Assembly: GCF_009909195.1 (NCBI RefSeq)
Contig: NZ_JAAAMU010000001.1
Span: forward strand, 248,001 to 312,000
Length of the DNA: 64,000 bases
Direction: 5' to 3'
Origin: Paenibacillus sacheonensis
Lineage (GTDB): Bacteria > Bacillota > Bacilli > Paenibacillales > Paenibacillaceae
Part shown: positions 1-8,744 of the stretch, one piece after another
How positions within the stretch are numbered: position 1 is the stretch's first letter
Layout: each line of letters starts with the position of its first letter
Notes under the pieces: model-generated
The model's database searches: none
Seen by the model: the letters and a program-made list of their open reading frames with translations, nothing else
What the model was told of the DNA's origin: nothing
Translations under genes and position numbers: made by a program

Positions 1-858
1 GTCATCTTGAGCTTGTTCGGCGGGTTCGCGGTGCTCGTCATCGCCTTTATCATGATCGAGCGGATCGTTAACGAGCCGATCATCAAGTTCAGCATGTTCC
101 GCAATCGGCTGTATTGGACCAGCAACGCGATCGCGATGTTCAGCGGTGCCGCTTTCGTAACGGCTTCGGTTTACATTCCGATCTATATTCAAGGCGTATT
201 CGGCGGCAAATCCACGGACTCCGGTCTCGTGCTCTTGCCGATGATGGTCGGGTCCGTCGTGACGGCGACCATGGGCGGCGCGTTGATGATGAAGTCGTCA
301 TTCCGTTCGCTGATGGTTCCGACATTGGCCTTGCTGACGGTCGGCAATATTCTGCTGACGACGCTGGGCGTGGAATCGCATCGTTATACCGTCGTGATCT
401 TCATGGTTCTGATCGGTCTTGGCATCGGGGCGTCCTTCTCCGTGCTCAGCAATGCCGCCATCTTCTCGTTCTCTCCGCAGGAGAGGGGAACGGCAAGCGC
501 GACGCTGAACTTCCTGCGTTCGCTTGGCATGACGATCGGCATTACGGTTTTCGGCATTATTCAAAGCCATACGATGATGAACAAATTCGGGACGCTGTTT
601 ACAGCGGACGAGAAAAGCCAGCTTCCGCAGGGCGTGAACTTGAGCGATCCGCGCGCGATCCTGGCACCGGAGCTCAGAAAACACATTCCGGCGGAGATTC
701 TCGACAAGATTACGAACGGCCTGTCCTATTCGATCACGCACACGTTCGCATGGGCGATCATTCCGTCCGCGTTGGCGCTCTTCTTCGCCCTCTTCATGGG
801 ACGCAAGAAGCTCAGCGACATGGAACATGCGTCGGAATACTCGCCGTCTTCCCATTAA
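1..858 (+). CDS. DHA2-family MFS multidrug exporter, 3' end (5' truncated by window)
   Basis: The reading frame is open from base 1, so the gene starts outside the window; the remaining 285 residues are the C-terminal half of a 14-TMS EmrB/QacA-type proton antiporter. Visible signs are a run of hydrophobic helices, the loop SPQERGTASATLNFLRSLG, which resembles the late-helix motif of DHA2 exporters, and a final helix followed by a short polar tail. A second complete DHA2 exporter lies at 36257-37828 and aligns over this region. The gene ends in a strong terminator. Family assignment is firm; the substrate cannot be told. Confidence 0.85.
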   Translation, partial: VILSLFGGFAVLVIAFIMIERIVNEPIIKFSMFRNRLYWTSNAIAMFSGAAFVTASVYIPIYIQGVFGGKSTDSGLVLLPMMVGSVVTATMGGALMMKSSFRSLMVPTLALLTVGNILLTTLGVESHRYTVVIFMVLIGLGIGASFSVLSNAAIFSFSPQERGTASATLNFLRSLGMTIGITVFGIIQSHTMMNKFGTLFTADEKSQLPQGVNLSDPRAILAPELRKHIPAEILDKITNGLSYSITHTFAWAIIPSALALFFALFMGRKKLSDMEHASEYSPSSH

Positions 859-911
859 TATCGGGGCACGTTTACGAGCATCTTTCTGGAGGTGCCTCGA
901 GTGCTCCATCT

Positions 912-956
912 AAGTCCGGTGACCCAAGCTTCGTGCTTGGCACCGGGCTTTTTTTG
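912..956 (+). terminator. Rho-independent terminator of the exporter gene
   Basis: A near-perfect stem (CCGGTG/CACCGG continued by CCAAGC/GCTTGG, loop TTCGT) is followed by seven T. It isolates the exporter from phosphate operon A. The rest of the 860-1219 gap holds only the PhoP-type promoter. Confidence 0.85.
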
Positions 957-1071
957 TGTTCTTGCATGAGCTGAATGTACCGCATCCGGCTGATTATTAT
1001 GGCAGATTGTCGTTTGAGGGGGTCGGAATTTAGACTTTCGTACCGAATTTCTGCGCCCCTGCTACTAATTG

Positions 1072-1157
1072 TTAATAATTTCTACATAATAGATTAACGG
1101 CCACTTAACAATACCTGGTAAATGATTAACGACCGCTTAACAAAGCTTCCCTATAAT
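1072..1157 (+). promoter_or_regulatory. PhoP box and promoter of phosphate operon A
   Basis: Hexamers TTAATA (1072), TACATA (1083), TTAACG (1094) and TTAACA (1105) sit 11 nt apart, followed by TTAACG (1126) and TTAACA (1137). The last ends 9 nt before TATAAT (1152-1157). Direct TTAACA-like repeats with 11-nt period that replace the -35 box are the known PhoP-P activation site of Bacillus. No good -35 hexamer is present, which fits activator dependence. Confidence 0.85.
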
Positions 1158-1219
1158 CGGTCTTGTACATATAAACGACGCAGACAACCAAACCATTTCA
1201 GAAGGGTGATCACAGTCAA

Positions 1220-2623
1220 ATGTCCATGAAAAAAACGCTTATGATTTCCGCTCTTGCAGCTGCGCTCAGCACGTCCGTCATCGGCGTCGCATCCGCCGCA
1301 ACGCCGCAGCAAACGACCGCAACGGCACCGTTTAACGTGATGGTCAACGATTCTTCCATCCAGGTTCGCTCGATTCAAGCAAACGGAACGACGCTGGTAT
1401 CGCTGCGCGACATCGGTTCCGCGACCGGCGCCTTGTTCGTCGTCAACGTGAAATCCGGCGTTACGGCGTACATCCAAGGTCATTCCGTCGAACTTCATGC
1501 CGGTTCGGCGGCAGCCATGGTAGACGGCGAGCAAGTAGACCTGCAGCAAGCGGTAGTAAGTGTTAATGGTTCTTATTATATCTCGATCGAAGACTTCGTA
1601 GGGGCCTTCGGCGTAGACGGCGCGATGGACGATGCGGGCAAAGCATGGATCGATTCCGTCGAGCGCATCCATGCGGACACGATCAGCTGGATCAACGCCG
1701 GCCAACTGCTTGCTTCTACGCTGTCCGACGAAGGCCGCACGGATTACATCGTCGACGCGAAAACAAGCGCATTTACGAAAGTGTTGAGCTCCGACTCCGC
1801 TTCCGAGCTGTCCGTATCGCCGGACGGCAAGAAAGCCGCTTACACGGACGACGACGGCGCAGTCTACGTGATCGACCTGACGAGCAAGAGCTTCAACAGC
1901 CAAACCGTAACGGCAGACAATTCGATCAAGCCCGAGCTGGTCTGGTCCGCGGACGGCAGCGCGATCTACTTCCTGCAAAGCGACAAAGGAACGGTCATCC
2001 AGAAGCTGAACGTCGCCGACGGCAAGCTGACGCAAGTACTGAGCGACAAGGTTGATTACAAATCCAACCTGAGCGTTTCGACGGACGGCACGAAATTCTT
2101 CTATGTCGTATCGAAGCCGGGCGCGGTTACGGCTGATGCCAACAAACCGGTTGACGTGGACGACGTAGCCATCGATACGACGGGCACCGAGCCGCAAATC
2201 TACTTCTTCGACGCTTCGGTAAAAGACGCGGCGGCCGGTACGAAATTGACGTCTTCGACCGACGACAAGATCTTCGTCGGCGCAGCGGCCGACGGCAGCA
2301 AAGCCTACTACATCAGCGCCGTTGACGGCCAGCCTTCTTCCCTGGTTGCGGTAGCGCAAGACAAAACGGTCACGAAGCTGATCGGCGATAAAGACGTGCT
2401 GCAAGCGGCATTCGCGGGCGACAAGATCTATGCCTTGACCGATGCAGGCGAGCAAACGGCCCTGTACGAAGTCGATGCGGTATCCGGTACATCCAAGCTG
2501 ATCGCCAACCTTGACGGCAATGTCAGCGAAGTCGTGGCGGCTCCGGGCGCGCCGGCAGCCGTCGTGATCGACGATATGACTTATGTGGTAGACGGCGGTT
2601 CCCTGATGAAAGTAACGAAATAA
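1220..2623 (+). CDS. Exported protein: copper-amine-oxidase-N-like domain plus TolB/WD40-like beta-propeller
   Basis: 467 residues. An N-terminal signal peptide ends near ASAATP. Residues about 36-135 resemble the stalk-like copper amine oxidase N-terminal domain common in Paenibacillus surface proteins (pattern TTLVSLRDIGSATGA). The rest contains TolB/PD40-type propeller blades, for example LSVSPDGKKAAYTDDDG and LVWSADGSAIYF. It is the first gene behind the PhoP box and lies 40 bases before pstS, so it is probably made on phosphate starvation. Its job is unknown; binding to the wall or to a phosphorylated polymer is conceivable. ATG 1220 fits the GGGTGATC ribosome site; ATG 1226 is an alternative. 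Confidence 0.75.
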   Translation: MSMKKTLMISALAAALSTSVIGVASAATPQQTTATAPFNVMVNDSSIQVRSIQANGTTLVSLRDIGSATGALFVVNVKSGVTAYIQGHSVELHAGSAAAMVDGEQVDLQQAVVSVNGSYYISIEDFVGAFGVDGAMDDAGKAWIDSVERIHADTISWINAGQLLASTLSDEGRTDYIVDAKTSAFTKVLSSDSASELSVSPDGKKAAYTDDDGAVYVIDLTSKSFNSQTVTADNSIKPELVWSADGSAIYFLQSDKGTVIQKLNVADGKLTQVLSDKVDYKSNLSVSTDGTKFFYVVSKPGAVTADANKPVDVDDVAIDTTGTEPQIYFFDASVKDAAAGTKLTSSTDDKIFVGAAADGSKAYYISAVDGQPSSLVAVAQDKTVTKLIGDKDVLQAAFAGDKIYALTDAGEQTALYEVDAVSGTSKLIANLDGNVSEVVAAPGAPAAVVIDDMTYVVDGGSLMKVTK

Positions 2624-2663
2624 TACATTCGATTCGACAAGACGAGAGGAGATCTAACGATCT

Positions 2664-3527
2664 ATGAAAACGAAATGGTTTAGAAATCTTGGTCTGGCAG
2701 TTATGGCACTTTCCCTTACATTCGGCAGCGTATCCGCTGTCAGCGCGTCGAGCAAGCTGAGCGGCCGCATCGTGATCAACGGATCTTCGGCACTGCTCCC
2801 GCTGACGCTGCAAGCTTCCAACGAATTCAAGAAGCTGAATCCGAAAGTTAAAATTTCCGCATCCGCTGCCGGCTCCGTAACGGGCCCGCAATCCGTGCGC
2901 AAAGGCATCGCCGATATCGGCGCGTGCGACTGGGATGCTTCGACTTCCGTACCAGGCTTCGCGGCTTTCTCGGGTCAAGTAGCTAACAAAGTGGCCGTCA
3001 TTCCTTTCGCGGCCGTAACGAACGGCAGCGTGGGCGTAAGCAGCCTGTCGACGAGCGACCTTCAAGGCATCTTCTCCGGCAAAATCACGAACTGGAAAGA
3101 CGTCGGCGGCAAAGACGCGAAAATCGTCGTCGTCAACCGCGCATTCGGATCCGGCACGCGCGTCAACTTCCAGCTGAAAGCATTGAACGGCACGGACTTC
3201 ATGACGAAGGGCGACAACTACAAAGAAGTCAAATCGAGCGGCGACATGAAAACGGCGATCGAAACGACGCCGGGCGCAATCGGCTACATCGACCTTGTCT
3301 ACGTATCGGGCAGCAAAATGAAAGCCGTCAGCATCAACAACGTCGCTCCGACGGAAGCTAACGTCATCAACGGCACGTACAAAGTATGGTCGTACGGCTA
3401 CTACATGACAAAAGGTCAACCGACCGGCGCCGTTAAAGCGTTCATCGACTACGTGCAAAGCTCGAAATTCCAAAACGGTTCCCTGAAAAAATTGAAATTC
3501 ATCCCGCTCGCGGCAATGAAAAAATAA
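2664..3527 (+). CDS. pstS: PstS-like phosphate-binding protein, signal peptide without lipobox
   Basis: 287 residues, PBP_like_2 fold of the phosphate ABC importer. The ligand loops are recognisable: INGSSALLPL near the N terminus, the IADIGACDWD segment, and RAFGSGTRVNFQ in the middle. The signal peptide ends at SAVSASS and has no cysteine, so the protein should be cut by signal peptidase I and not lipid-anchored, unlike the second PstS at 10956. It sits between the propeller gene and pstC. A terminator-like stem behind it would give more pstS than pstC message. GGAGA before ATG 2664 supports the start. Confidence 0.85.
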   Translation: MKTKWFRNLGLAVMALSLTFGSVSAVSASSKLSGRIVINGSSALLPLTLQASNEFKKLNPKVKISASAAGSVTGPQSVRKGIADIGACDWDASTSVPGFAAFSGQVANKVAVIPFAAVTNGSVGVSSLSTSDLQGIFSGKITNWKDVGGKDAKIVVVNRAFGSGTRVNFQLKALNGTDFMTKGDNYKEVKSSGDMKTAIETTPGAIGYIDLVYVSGSKMKAVSINNVAPTEANVINGTYKVWSYGYYMTKGQPTGAVKAFIDYVQSSKFQNGSLKKLKFIPLAAMKK

Positions 3528-3575
3528 GCAGTAACGACCGAAGGCCTCATTCAAGTAAGGCTTGGGAACAAGGGA

Positions 3576-3616
3576 AGCCAGCTTCAGCTTAACTGGGCGG
3601 GAAGCTGGCTTTTTCT
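3576..3616 (+). terminator. Intercistronic terminator between pstS and pstC
   Basis: AGCCAGCTTC (3576-3585) pairs perfectly with GAAGCTGGCT (3601-3610), followed by TTTTCTTTAT. Since no promoter is evident before pstC, this is read as a partial terminator that reduces membrane-gene expression relative to the binding protein. Confidence 0.75.
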
Positions 3617-3644
3617 TTATGAACGGAGAGGAGAAGAGATAGAT

Positions 3645-4610
3645 ATGAGTATGATGGAAGTGCCGAATCTCGGCACCGTTTACTCAGGCGAAGAACTTGG
3701 CCGGAGCTTGGAGGGTTCGTCCGGCAAAGCATTCAGTCGCAGAGCGCGGCTGTCGTTCTACAACCGCACGTTCAAGATCGTCTGCATCGCCAGCGCGGTA
3801 TTCGTTTGTTTGATTTTGTTCTCCATCTTGTTGCTGATGGGACGGACCGGGATATTGACGTTCGAGACCGTGTCCTTGAAGACCTTCTTTTTCTCGACCG
3901 AATGGGTGCCGGAGAACGAACAGTACGGCGCGTTCATCTTTATTTTCGGCACGATTGCCCTCACGTTGCTCACGATGGTCATTTCGGTGCCTTTGTCCTT
4001 GATCATTGCAATTTTCCTATCGGAAATGACGCCCGCTTGGCTGAAAAACGCGCTGCGTCCCGTTCTTGACCTGCTCGTCGGCATTCCTTCCGTCGTCTAT
4101 GGCTTCCTTGGCATGACGGTGCTGATTCCGATGCTGCGTTCGGTTACGGGAACCACCCTGGGCGATGGCATATTAGCTGCTGCAATCGTGTTGACCATTA
4201 TGGTGCTGCCGACGATCAGCCGCATTACGGATGACTCGATCGTGGCCGTACCGAAGAAATTCCGCGACGCCTCTTACGCGCTGGGCTCGACTCGCTTCCA
4301 GACGGTCGTGCGCGTCGTCATTCCGGCAGCCAAAAGCGGGATTATGTACGCCGTTATTCTCGGCATGGCCCGCGCCCTCGGCGAAACGATGGCGGTCGTT
4401 ATGGTCATCGGCAATACGCCGCAGCTGGCGGATGCGCTGTTCAAACCGACGTCCGTATTGACGAGCAATATCGTCATGCAAATTCCGAACGTGCCGTTCG
4501 ATTCCGCTTGGAACTATGCCTTGTACATGATGGGCTTCATCCTGCTCGTCATCTCGCTGATCATGATCGTTGTCGTGCGGGCGATCCAAGGAAGAGGAGT
4601 GAAATCATGA
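3645..4610 (+). CDS. pstC: Phosphate ABC transporter permease PstC
   Basis: 321 residues with about six membrane segments after a 45-residue cytoplasmic N terminus. The BPD_transp_1 (EAA) loop is seen around SYALGSTRFQTVVRVVIPAA, which contacts the ATPase PstB. Together with PstA it forms the inner-membrane channel for phosphate. GGAGAGGAGAAG precedes ATG 3645. The stop overlaps the pstA start (ATGA), implying translational coupling. Confidence 0.93.
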   Translation: MSMMEVPNLGTVYSGEELGRSLEGSSGKAFSRRARLSFYNRTFKIVCIASAVFVCLILFSILLLMGRTGILTFETVSLKTFFFSTEWVPENEQYGAFIFIFGTIALTLLTMVISVPLSLIIAIFLSEMTPAWLKNALRPVLDLLVGIPSVVYGFLGMTVLIPMLRSVTGTTLGDGILAAAIVLTIMVLPTISRITDDSIVAVPKKFRDASYALGSTRFQTVVRVVIPAAKSGIMYAVILGMARALGETMAVVMVIGNTPQLADALFKPTSVLTSNIVMQIPNVPFDSAWNYALYMMGFILLVISLIMIVVVRAIQGRGVKS

Positions 4611-5518
4611 GTACGGGGAAACCATCGGCAAACGCAATCTCGGGCAGCCATCCGTTCGCTGCGCGCAGAAGCATGAATCAGCTGACGAACAAGCTGTTCA
4701 CGGGCATCGTCTGGCTCATCGGCATATGCACGATCCTCTTTATCATCGCCCTGCTCTACACGATTCTCCAAAAAGGGCTTCCTCAGCTCGATTGGGGGTT
4801 TCTATACGGCGAACCGAGCGAGATCGAGGAAGGAGGCGGCATCGGCCCCGTCCTGTTCAACTCGTTCTACGTCCTGTTTATCTCGCTGATCATCTCGATT
4901 CCGCTCGGCATGGCCTCGGGCATTTACTTGGCCGAATTCGCGCCGGCGAACAAATTCATCGCTTTTATCCGGATTTGCGTCGAAGGCCTCGCTTCCGTGC
5001 CGTCCATTATTTTCGGCTTGTTCGGGATCGTCTTATTCGTCGAATCGCTCGATCTCGGGCTTACGGTCATCGGCGCGGCGATCAGCTTGGCGTTCTTGAA
5101 CCTCCCGGTCCTGACCCGCGTGACGGAAGAAGCGATCCGTTCGGTTCCGCAGGAAATGAAACAGGCTTCGTTCGCCCTCGGCAGCACGCATCTGCAGACG
5201 ATCCGGCGCGTCTTGATCCCTGTGGCCTTAAACGGCATTATAACGGGGATCTGCTTGGTGGCAGGACGGGCATTCGGAGAGAGCGCCGTCATCATTCTGA
5301 CCGGCGGGGTAACGTCCTCGGGCGTCATGTGGGATTTCAATCCGCTTGACCCGGGCGCGACGCTGGCCGTGCATCTCTGGTACGTGCAATCCGAGGCCAT
5401 CGTTCCCGATGCGCGGCTTATCGCGGAGAAGTCGGCGGCCGTGCTGGTCTTCATCGTGCTGATGATCAATATCGTCTTCCGGGTACCGATGTGGCTGAAT
5501 GCGCGCAAAATGCGGTAA
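4607..5518 (+). CDS. pstA: Phosphate ABC transporter permease PstA
   Basis: 303 residues, six membrane segments, EAA loop near ASFALGSTHLQTIRRVLIPV and a GRAFGESAVII segment typical of PstA. The frame is open further upstream inside pstC, but ATG 4607 overlaps the pstC stop and has GAGGAG in front, so it is the preferred start. It pairs with PstC in the phosphate channel. The pst order is interrupted right after it by the CBS/chemoreceptor-like gene. Confidence 0.93.
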   Translation: MSTGKPSANAISGSHPFAARRSMNQLTNKLFTGIVWLIGICTILFIIALLYTILQKGLPQLDWGFLYGEPSEIEEGGGIGPVLFNSFYVLFISLIISIPLGMASGIYLAEFAPANKFIAFIRICVEGLASVPSIIFGLFGIVLFVESLDLGLTVIGAAISLAFLNLPVLTRVTEEAIRSVPQEMKQASFALGSTHLQTIRRVLIPVALNGIITGICLVAGRAFGESAVIILTGGVTSSGVMWDFNPLDPGATLAVHLWYVQSEAIVPDARLIAEKSAAVLVFIVLMINIVFRVPMWLNARKMR

Positions 5519-5549
5519 ACCAGGCAATATGCGACAAATGACCTTAAAT

Positions 5550-5603
5550 TTAACACTCGTCTAACATTTTCCGACAGCAGCGATAATCCTCAAGTCCTAT
5601 AGT
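5550..5603 (+). promoter_or_regulatory. Probable PhoP box before the CBS/chemoreceptor gene
   Basis: TTAACA (5550) and CTAACA (5561) are clear; CGACAG (5572) and ATAATC (5583) are weak continuations on the same 11-nt grid. A -10-like TATAGT (5598-5603) lies 9 nt after the last unit, the same geometry as the three stronger pst and GGDEF boxes. The downstream units are poor, so this is the least certain of the five. Confidence 0.55.
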
Positions 5604-5640
5604 TAAGCAAGATCATTGCTTAAGAGAGGGAGTGCGGGGC

Positions 5641-6792
5641 GTGAGCGTTGCTGTAGGGGAATCGAGAGAGGTTGTTACCGGGGGGTTGACGGAGCCGGCT
5701 GCAAGGATGACTGAGCCTGGGCTCGTCATCTCGTTCATTCGCAAAACGCCGTTTATCGCGGCATCCCAGACGTGCGAGGAAATCATCGGACTGTTTGCTT
5801 CGGCGCCGGACAACGAATGCGTCGTCGTCTGCGACGGGCAGGAACGCCCGCTCGGTCTCGTCATGAAGAACCGGCTCACCATTATCCAGACGCACCGCTT
5901 CGGCAGAGAAATCTATTACGGCCGATCCATCACGAAGCTCATGGACAAGCAGCCGCTCGCGGTCGAATGCGATGTCTCGCCTCAGGAACTGCTCGACCGC
6001 GCGCTGAGCCGGGAAGACCGGACGCTTTATGACTGCGTCGTTGTAACGGAAGGCGGACGATGCATCGGCATCCTGACGATGTCCGACCTGCTCAAGCTGT
6101 CCAGGCTGCTGCAGGAGCGAACGGTTCAAACTCAACTCGCGATGATACAAGGCGCGAAGACGATGATATCCGATATCGACCGTTCCGTGCTCGAGGTGCA
6201 TGAAGCGTCGGCCAAGGGCGAGGCGATGTCGAAAACGATGCTGGATCTGACGCTCAAGGGGAAGAACGAGCTGGACAAAGTATCCGCCGCGATTCAAAGC
6301 ATGTCGCAGCGCACGAACATCCAAGAGGAGCAGATCGGCGAGCTGCAGGAGCGGGCCGGCTCGATCGGAACGGTATCGCGGCTCATTCGCGAGCTGGCGG
6401 ATCGCTGCAACCTGCTGGCGGTCAATGCGACGATCGAGGCGGCGCGCGCCGGCGAGCACGGCAAAGGATTCGCGGTCGTGGCAAGCGAGGTCAGGCTGCT
6501 GGCGACGCAGACCAAGTCGTCCGCGGACGACATCAACCGGTTGATCGGATCGATCCTGGCCGCGGTCAAGGAAACGGTGCAGCTGGTCGGCCATGGCCGT
6601 GCCGAAGCGAATGCCAGTCAAGGCTATGTCCGGGAAGCGGCCGACGTGTTCCAGCAATTATTCCATGCGGCTGCCGACAACAGCGGCAGCGCGGCGGAGA
6701 TCGGCAGGCTGTCGGACGATGCGTATGACCAAGCGCAGCGCGTAACCGAGAGCATGGAATCGCTGATGCGCGACATGCAGGGAAATCGCTAA
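5641..6792 (+). CDS. Soluble CBS-domain / methyl-accepting chemotaxis-type signalling protein
   Basis: 383 residues without membrane segments. Residues about 20-150 form a CBS pair ([35 protein letters not shown]). Residues about 190-340 are a coiled-coil MCP signalling region with the hairpin-tip sequence [22 protein letters not shown] domains usually bind adenosine nucleotides, and MCP tips bind CheA/CheW, so a cytoplasmic receptor for an intracellular ligand is inferred. It lies inside the pst operon with PhoP-like boxes on both sides. The CBS part closely matches that of the GGDEF protein at 24951. GTG 5641 is preferred because AGGGAG is 8 nt upstream; GTG 5632 is too close to it. Confidence 0.8.
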   Translation: MSVAVGESREVVTGGLTEPAARMTEPGLVISFIRKTPFIAASQTCEEIIGLFASAPDNECVVVCDGQERPLGLVMKNRLTIIQTHRFGREIYYGRSITKLMDKQPLAVECDVSPQELLDRALSREDRTLYDCVVVTEGGRCIGILTMSDLLKLSRLLQERTVQTQLAMIQGAKTMISDIDRSVLEVHEASAKGEAMSKTMLDLTLKGKNELDKVSAAIQSMSQRTNIQEEQIGELQERAGSIGTVSRLIRELADRCNLLAVNATIEAARAGEHGKGFAVVASEVRLLATQTKSSADDINRLIGSILAAVKETVQLVGHGRAEANASQGYVREAADVFQQLFHAAADNSGSAAEIGRLSDDAYDQAQRVTESMESLMRDMQGNR

Positions 6793-6794
6793 TT

Positions 6795-6848
6795 TTAATA
6801 TTCCGTTTACAAAACAAACATATTCGATTGACAATTGGAAGCTACTAT
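6795..6848 (+). promoter_or_regulatory. PhoP box and internal promoter before pstB
   Basis: TTAATA (6795), TTTACA (6806), AACATA (6817) and TTGACA (6828) are exactly 11 nt apart. TACTAT (6843-6848) follows after 9 nt, the same layout as at 1072-1157. It would add phosphate-responsive transcription of pstB and phoU, independent of the upstream genes. Confidence 0.75.
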
Positions 6849-6978
6849 TGGTTGTGTACGAGAGAAGAACGGCTGCCGGCGGCGATTCGCCGAAAGCTGT
6901 GAAACGGATGATAAGTTCGACGAGTTGGACGTTTCGTTCAACAAGGACGGTAATCCACCCGATACGGAGGAAAACGCC

Positions 6979-7749
6979 ATGCAATCCATCGCTTCGCAAA
7001 CCTTAATCGACATTCATAAATTAAATTTGTACTACGGTTCCTTCCAAGCGCTCAAGAGCGTCACGATGGATATTCCGGAAAAAGCGATCACGGCCTTCAT
7101 CGGTCCGTCCGGCTGCGGCAAATCGACGCTGCTGCGGACGCTGAACCGCATGAACGACATGATTCCGAACACGCGGATCGAAGGCAAGATCACGATCGGC
7201 GGCGCGGACATTTACTCCAAGGAAGTCGACGTGGAAACGCTGCGCAAGAAAGTCGGCATGGTGTTCCAGCAGCCGAATCCGTTTCCGAAATCGATCTACG
7301 ACAACGTGGCGTACGGTCCTCGCCTGCACGGCATCCGCAGCAAGCAGAAACTGGACGAGATCGTCGAGACAAGCCTTCGCTCCGCAGTCTTGTGGGATGA
7401 AGTGAAGGATTATCTGAAACGTTCCGCGCTCAGCCTATCCGGCGGCCAGCAGCAGCGGCTGTGCATCGCGCGCGCGATTGCGGTTAACCCCGACGTCCTG
7501 CTTATGGATGAAGCGACATCCGCGCTCGATCCGATCTCGACGCTCAAGATCGAGGAGCTGGCGCAGGAGCTGAAGGATAAATACACGATCGTCATGGTCA
7601 CGCACAACATGCACCAGGCGGCACGCGTATCGAACCAAACCGTCTTCTTCCTGAATGGGGAAGTGGTCGAGTTTTCCGACACGGAGAAGCTGTTCTCCAA
7701 TCCGCGCGATCAACGTACGGAGGATTATATCAGCGGGCGGTTCGGTTAA
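6979..7749 (+). CDS. pstB: Phosphate ABC transporter ATPase PstB
   Basis: 256 residues. Walker [10 protein letters not shown] (about residue 43), signature [14 protein letters not shown], Walker [12 protein letters not shown] and the switch histidine in [11 protein letters not shown] are all intact. It energises phosphate import through PstCA. The frame extends 48 codons upstream, but GGAGG lies 8 nt before ATG 6979 and the homologous start fits there. The 6849-6978 stretch is the leader from the PhoP-type promoter. Confidence 0.95.
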   Translation: MQSIASQTLIDIHKLNLYYGSFQALKSVTMDIPEKAITAFIGPSGCGKSTLLRTLNRMNDMIPNTRIEGKITIGGADIYSKEVDVETLRKKVGMVFQQPNPFPKSIYDNVAYGPRLHGIRSKQKLDEIVETSLRSAVLWDEVKDYLKRSALSLSGGQQQRLCIARAIAVNPDVLLMDEATSALDPISTLKIEELAQELKDKYTIVMVTHNMHQAARVSNQTVFFLNGEVVEFSDTEKLFSNPRDQRTEDYISGRFG

Positions 7750-7839
7750 TGAAGGTCAACGGGTTGCGTTTGAAGTAAATGGGAAGAACGCAGCATGGCC
7801 TTAAACGGATACCATAAGGAGAGGGAGAGCGGACTAGCG

Positions 7840-8502
7840 ATGATGACAAGACGGAAAGAGTTCGATCACGGACTGGAAGAACTGAACGAGCTGATCGTGG
7901 AAATGGGACGACGCGTCGAATTGGCGATCGAGCAGGCTATGACGGCGCTCGAAACGATCGATGCCGTAGAAGCAAGACGCATCGTGAAGGAAGATAAAGA
8001 ACTGAACAAGATCGAGGAGAAGATTTCCGAGCTCGGCGCGACCTTGATCGCTACGCAGCAGCCGGTCGCGAAGGACTTGCGCCGCATTCTTGTCGCGTTC
8101 AAAATCGCCAGCGACTTGGAGCGGATGGGCGATCTCGCCGTTGACGTCGCCAAGGTCGTCATTCGCTTAGAAGGCCAGTCGCTGATCAAGCCGCTGATCG
8201 ACCTGCCGCGCATGTCGCAAATCGTGCAAATGATGACGTATGAATCCATCCAGTCGTTCGTGCAGGAGAACGTGAACATGGCGTACAAGATGGCCAAAGA
8301 CGACGATCTTGTCGATGCGTTGTATTCTCAAATCACCCGCGAGCTGTTCACGCTGATGATGGAGAATCCGAAGACCATCTCCCAAGCGAACCTGCTCAGC
8401 TTCGTCGGCCGTTATATCGAACGCTTCGCCGATCATGCGACGAACATCGGGGAATCCGTCGTTTACCTCGTCACGGGGGTTCGACCTGATTTGAACTCCT
8501 AA
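7840..8502 (+). CDS. phoU: Phosphate signalling regulator PhoU
   Basis: 220 residues, all-helical, with two PhoU repeats. Typical segments are TRRKEFDHGLEELNELIVEMG at the start (given here as the family's N-terminal helix), DLRRILVAFKIASDLERMGD in repeat one, and GRYIERFADHATNIGESVVYL in repeat two. PhoU links Pst transport to the PhoR kinase and restrains phosphate uptake. It closes operon A; operon B has no phoU. GGAGAGGGAG precedes ATG 7840; ATG 7843 and an upstream ATG at 7795 are possible. Confidence 0.93.
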   Translation: MMTRRKEFDHGLEELNELIVEMGRRVELAIEQAMTALETIDAVEARRIVKEDKELNKIEEKISELGATLIATQQPVAKDLRRILVAFKIASDLERMGDLAVDVAKVVIRLEGQSLIKPLIDLPRMSQIVQMMTYESIQSFVQENVNMAYKMAKDDDLVDALYSQITRELFTLMMENPKTISQANLLSFVGRYIERFADHATNIGESVVYLVTGVRPDLNS

Positions 8503-8651
8503 TGGCGCAATCAAAGCATCGTACACGCAACACCAAACACCAAAGCAATACGAATGCAACACCAAATCATTGCGAAATCATTGCTAAAGAAGAACCAATT
8601 CATAACCGTGTCAAAATCAATGCTTCCCGCTCTACCCATGGCGCAAGAGCA

Positions 8652-8660
8652 TGCTATACT
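8652..8660 (+). promoter_or_regulatory. Extended -10 promoter of the first nuclease-like gene
   Basis: TGCTATACT is an extended -10 element (TGn before TATACT at 8655-8660). No good -35 is seen. Transcription from about 8667 would run straight into the leader terminator at 8675-8717. The 8503-8651 stretch holds only short direct repeats (GCAACACCAAA twice, AATCATTGC twice). Confidence 0.5.
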
Positions 8661-8674
8661 TAGAGTAGACGAAG

Positions 8675-8717
8675 AACGTCCTTCCTTGCCGGTTTCCGGC
8701 GCGAAGGGCGTTTTTTT
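8675..8717 (+). terminator. Leader terminator before the first nuclease-like gene
   Basis: AACGTCCTTC pairs with GAAGGGCGTT (one G-T), an inner GCCGG/CCGGC extends the stem, and seven T follow. It lies between the extended -10 promoter and the ribosome site of the gene at 8745, so it can act as an attenuator. It could instead end the phoU transcript, or do both. Confidence 0.8.
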
Positions 8718-8744
8718 ATTTTCTACATCCGAGGAGGAATGAAA

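Noticed and set aside
1151-2455. Long antisense ORF of 434 codons opposite the propeller gene
   Set aside because: It mirrors the codon bias of the sense gene, has no family resemblance, and covers the PhoP promoter. Similar long antisense frames (for example 29003-30433 opposite polA and 55226-56827 opposite the binding protein) are rejected for the same reason.
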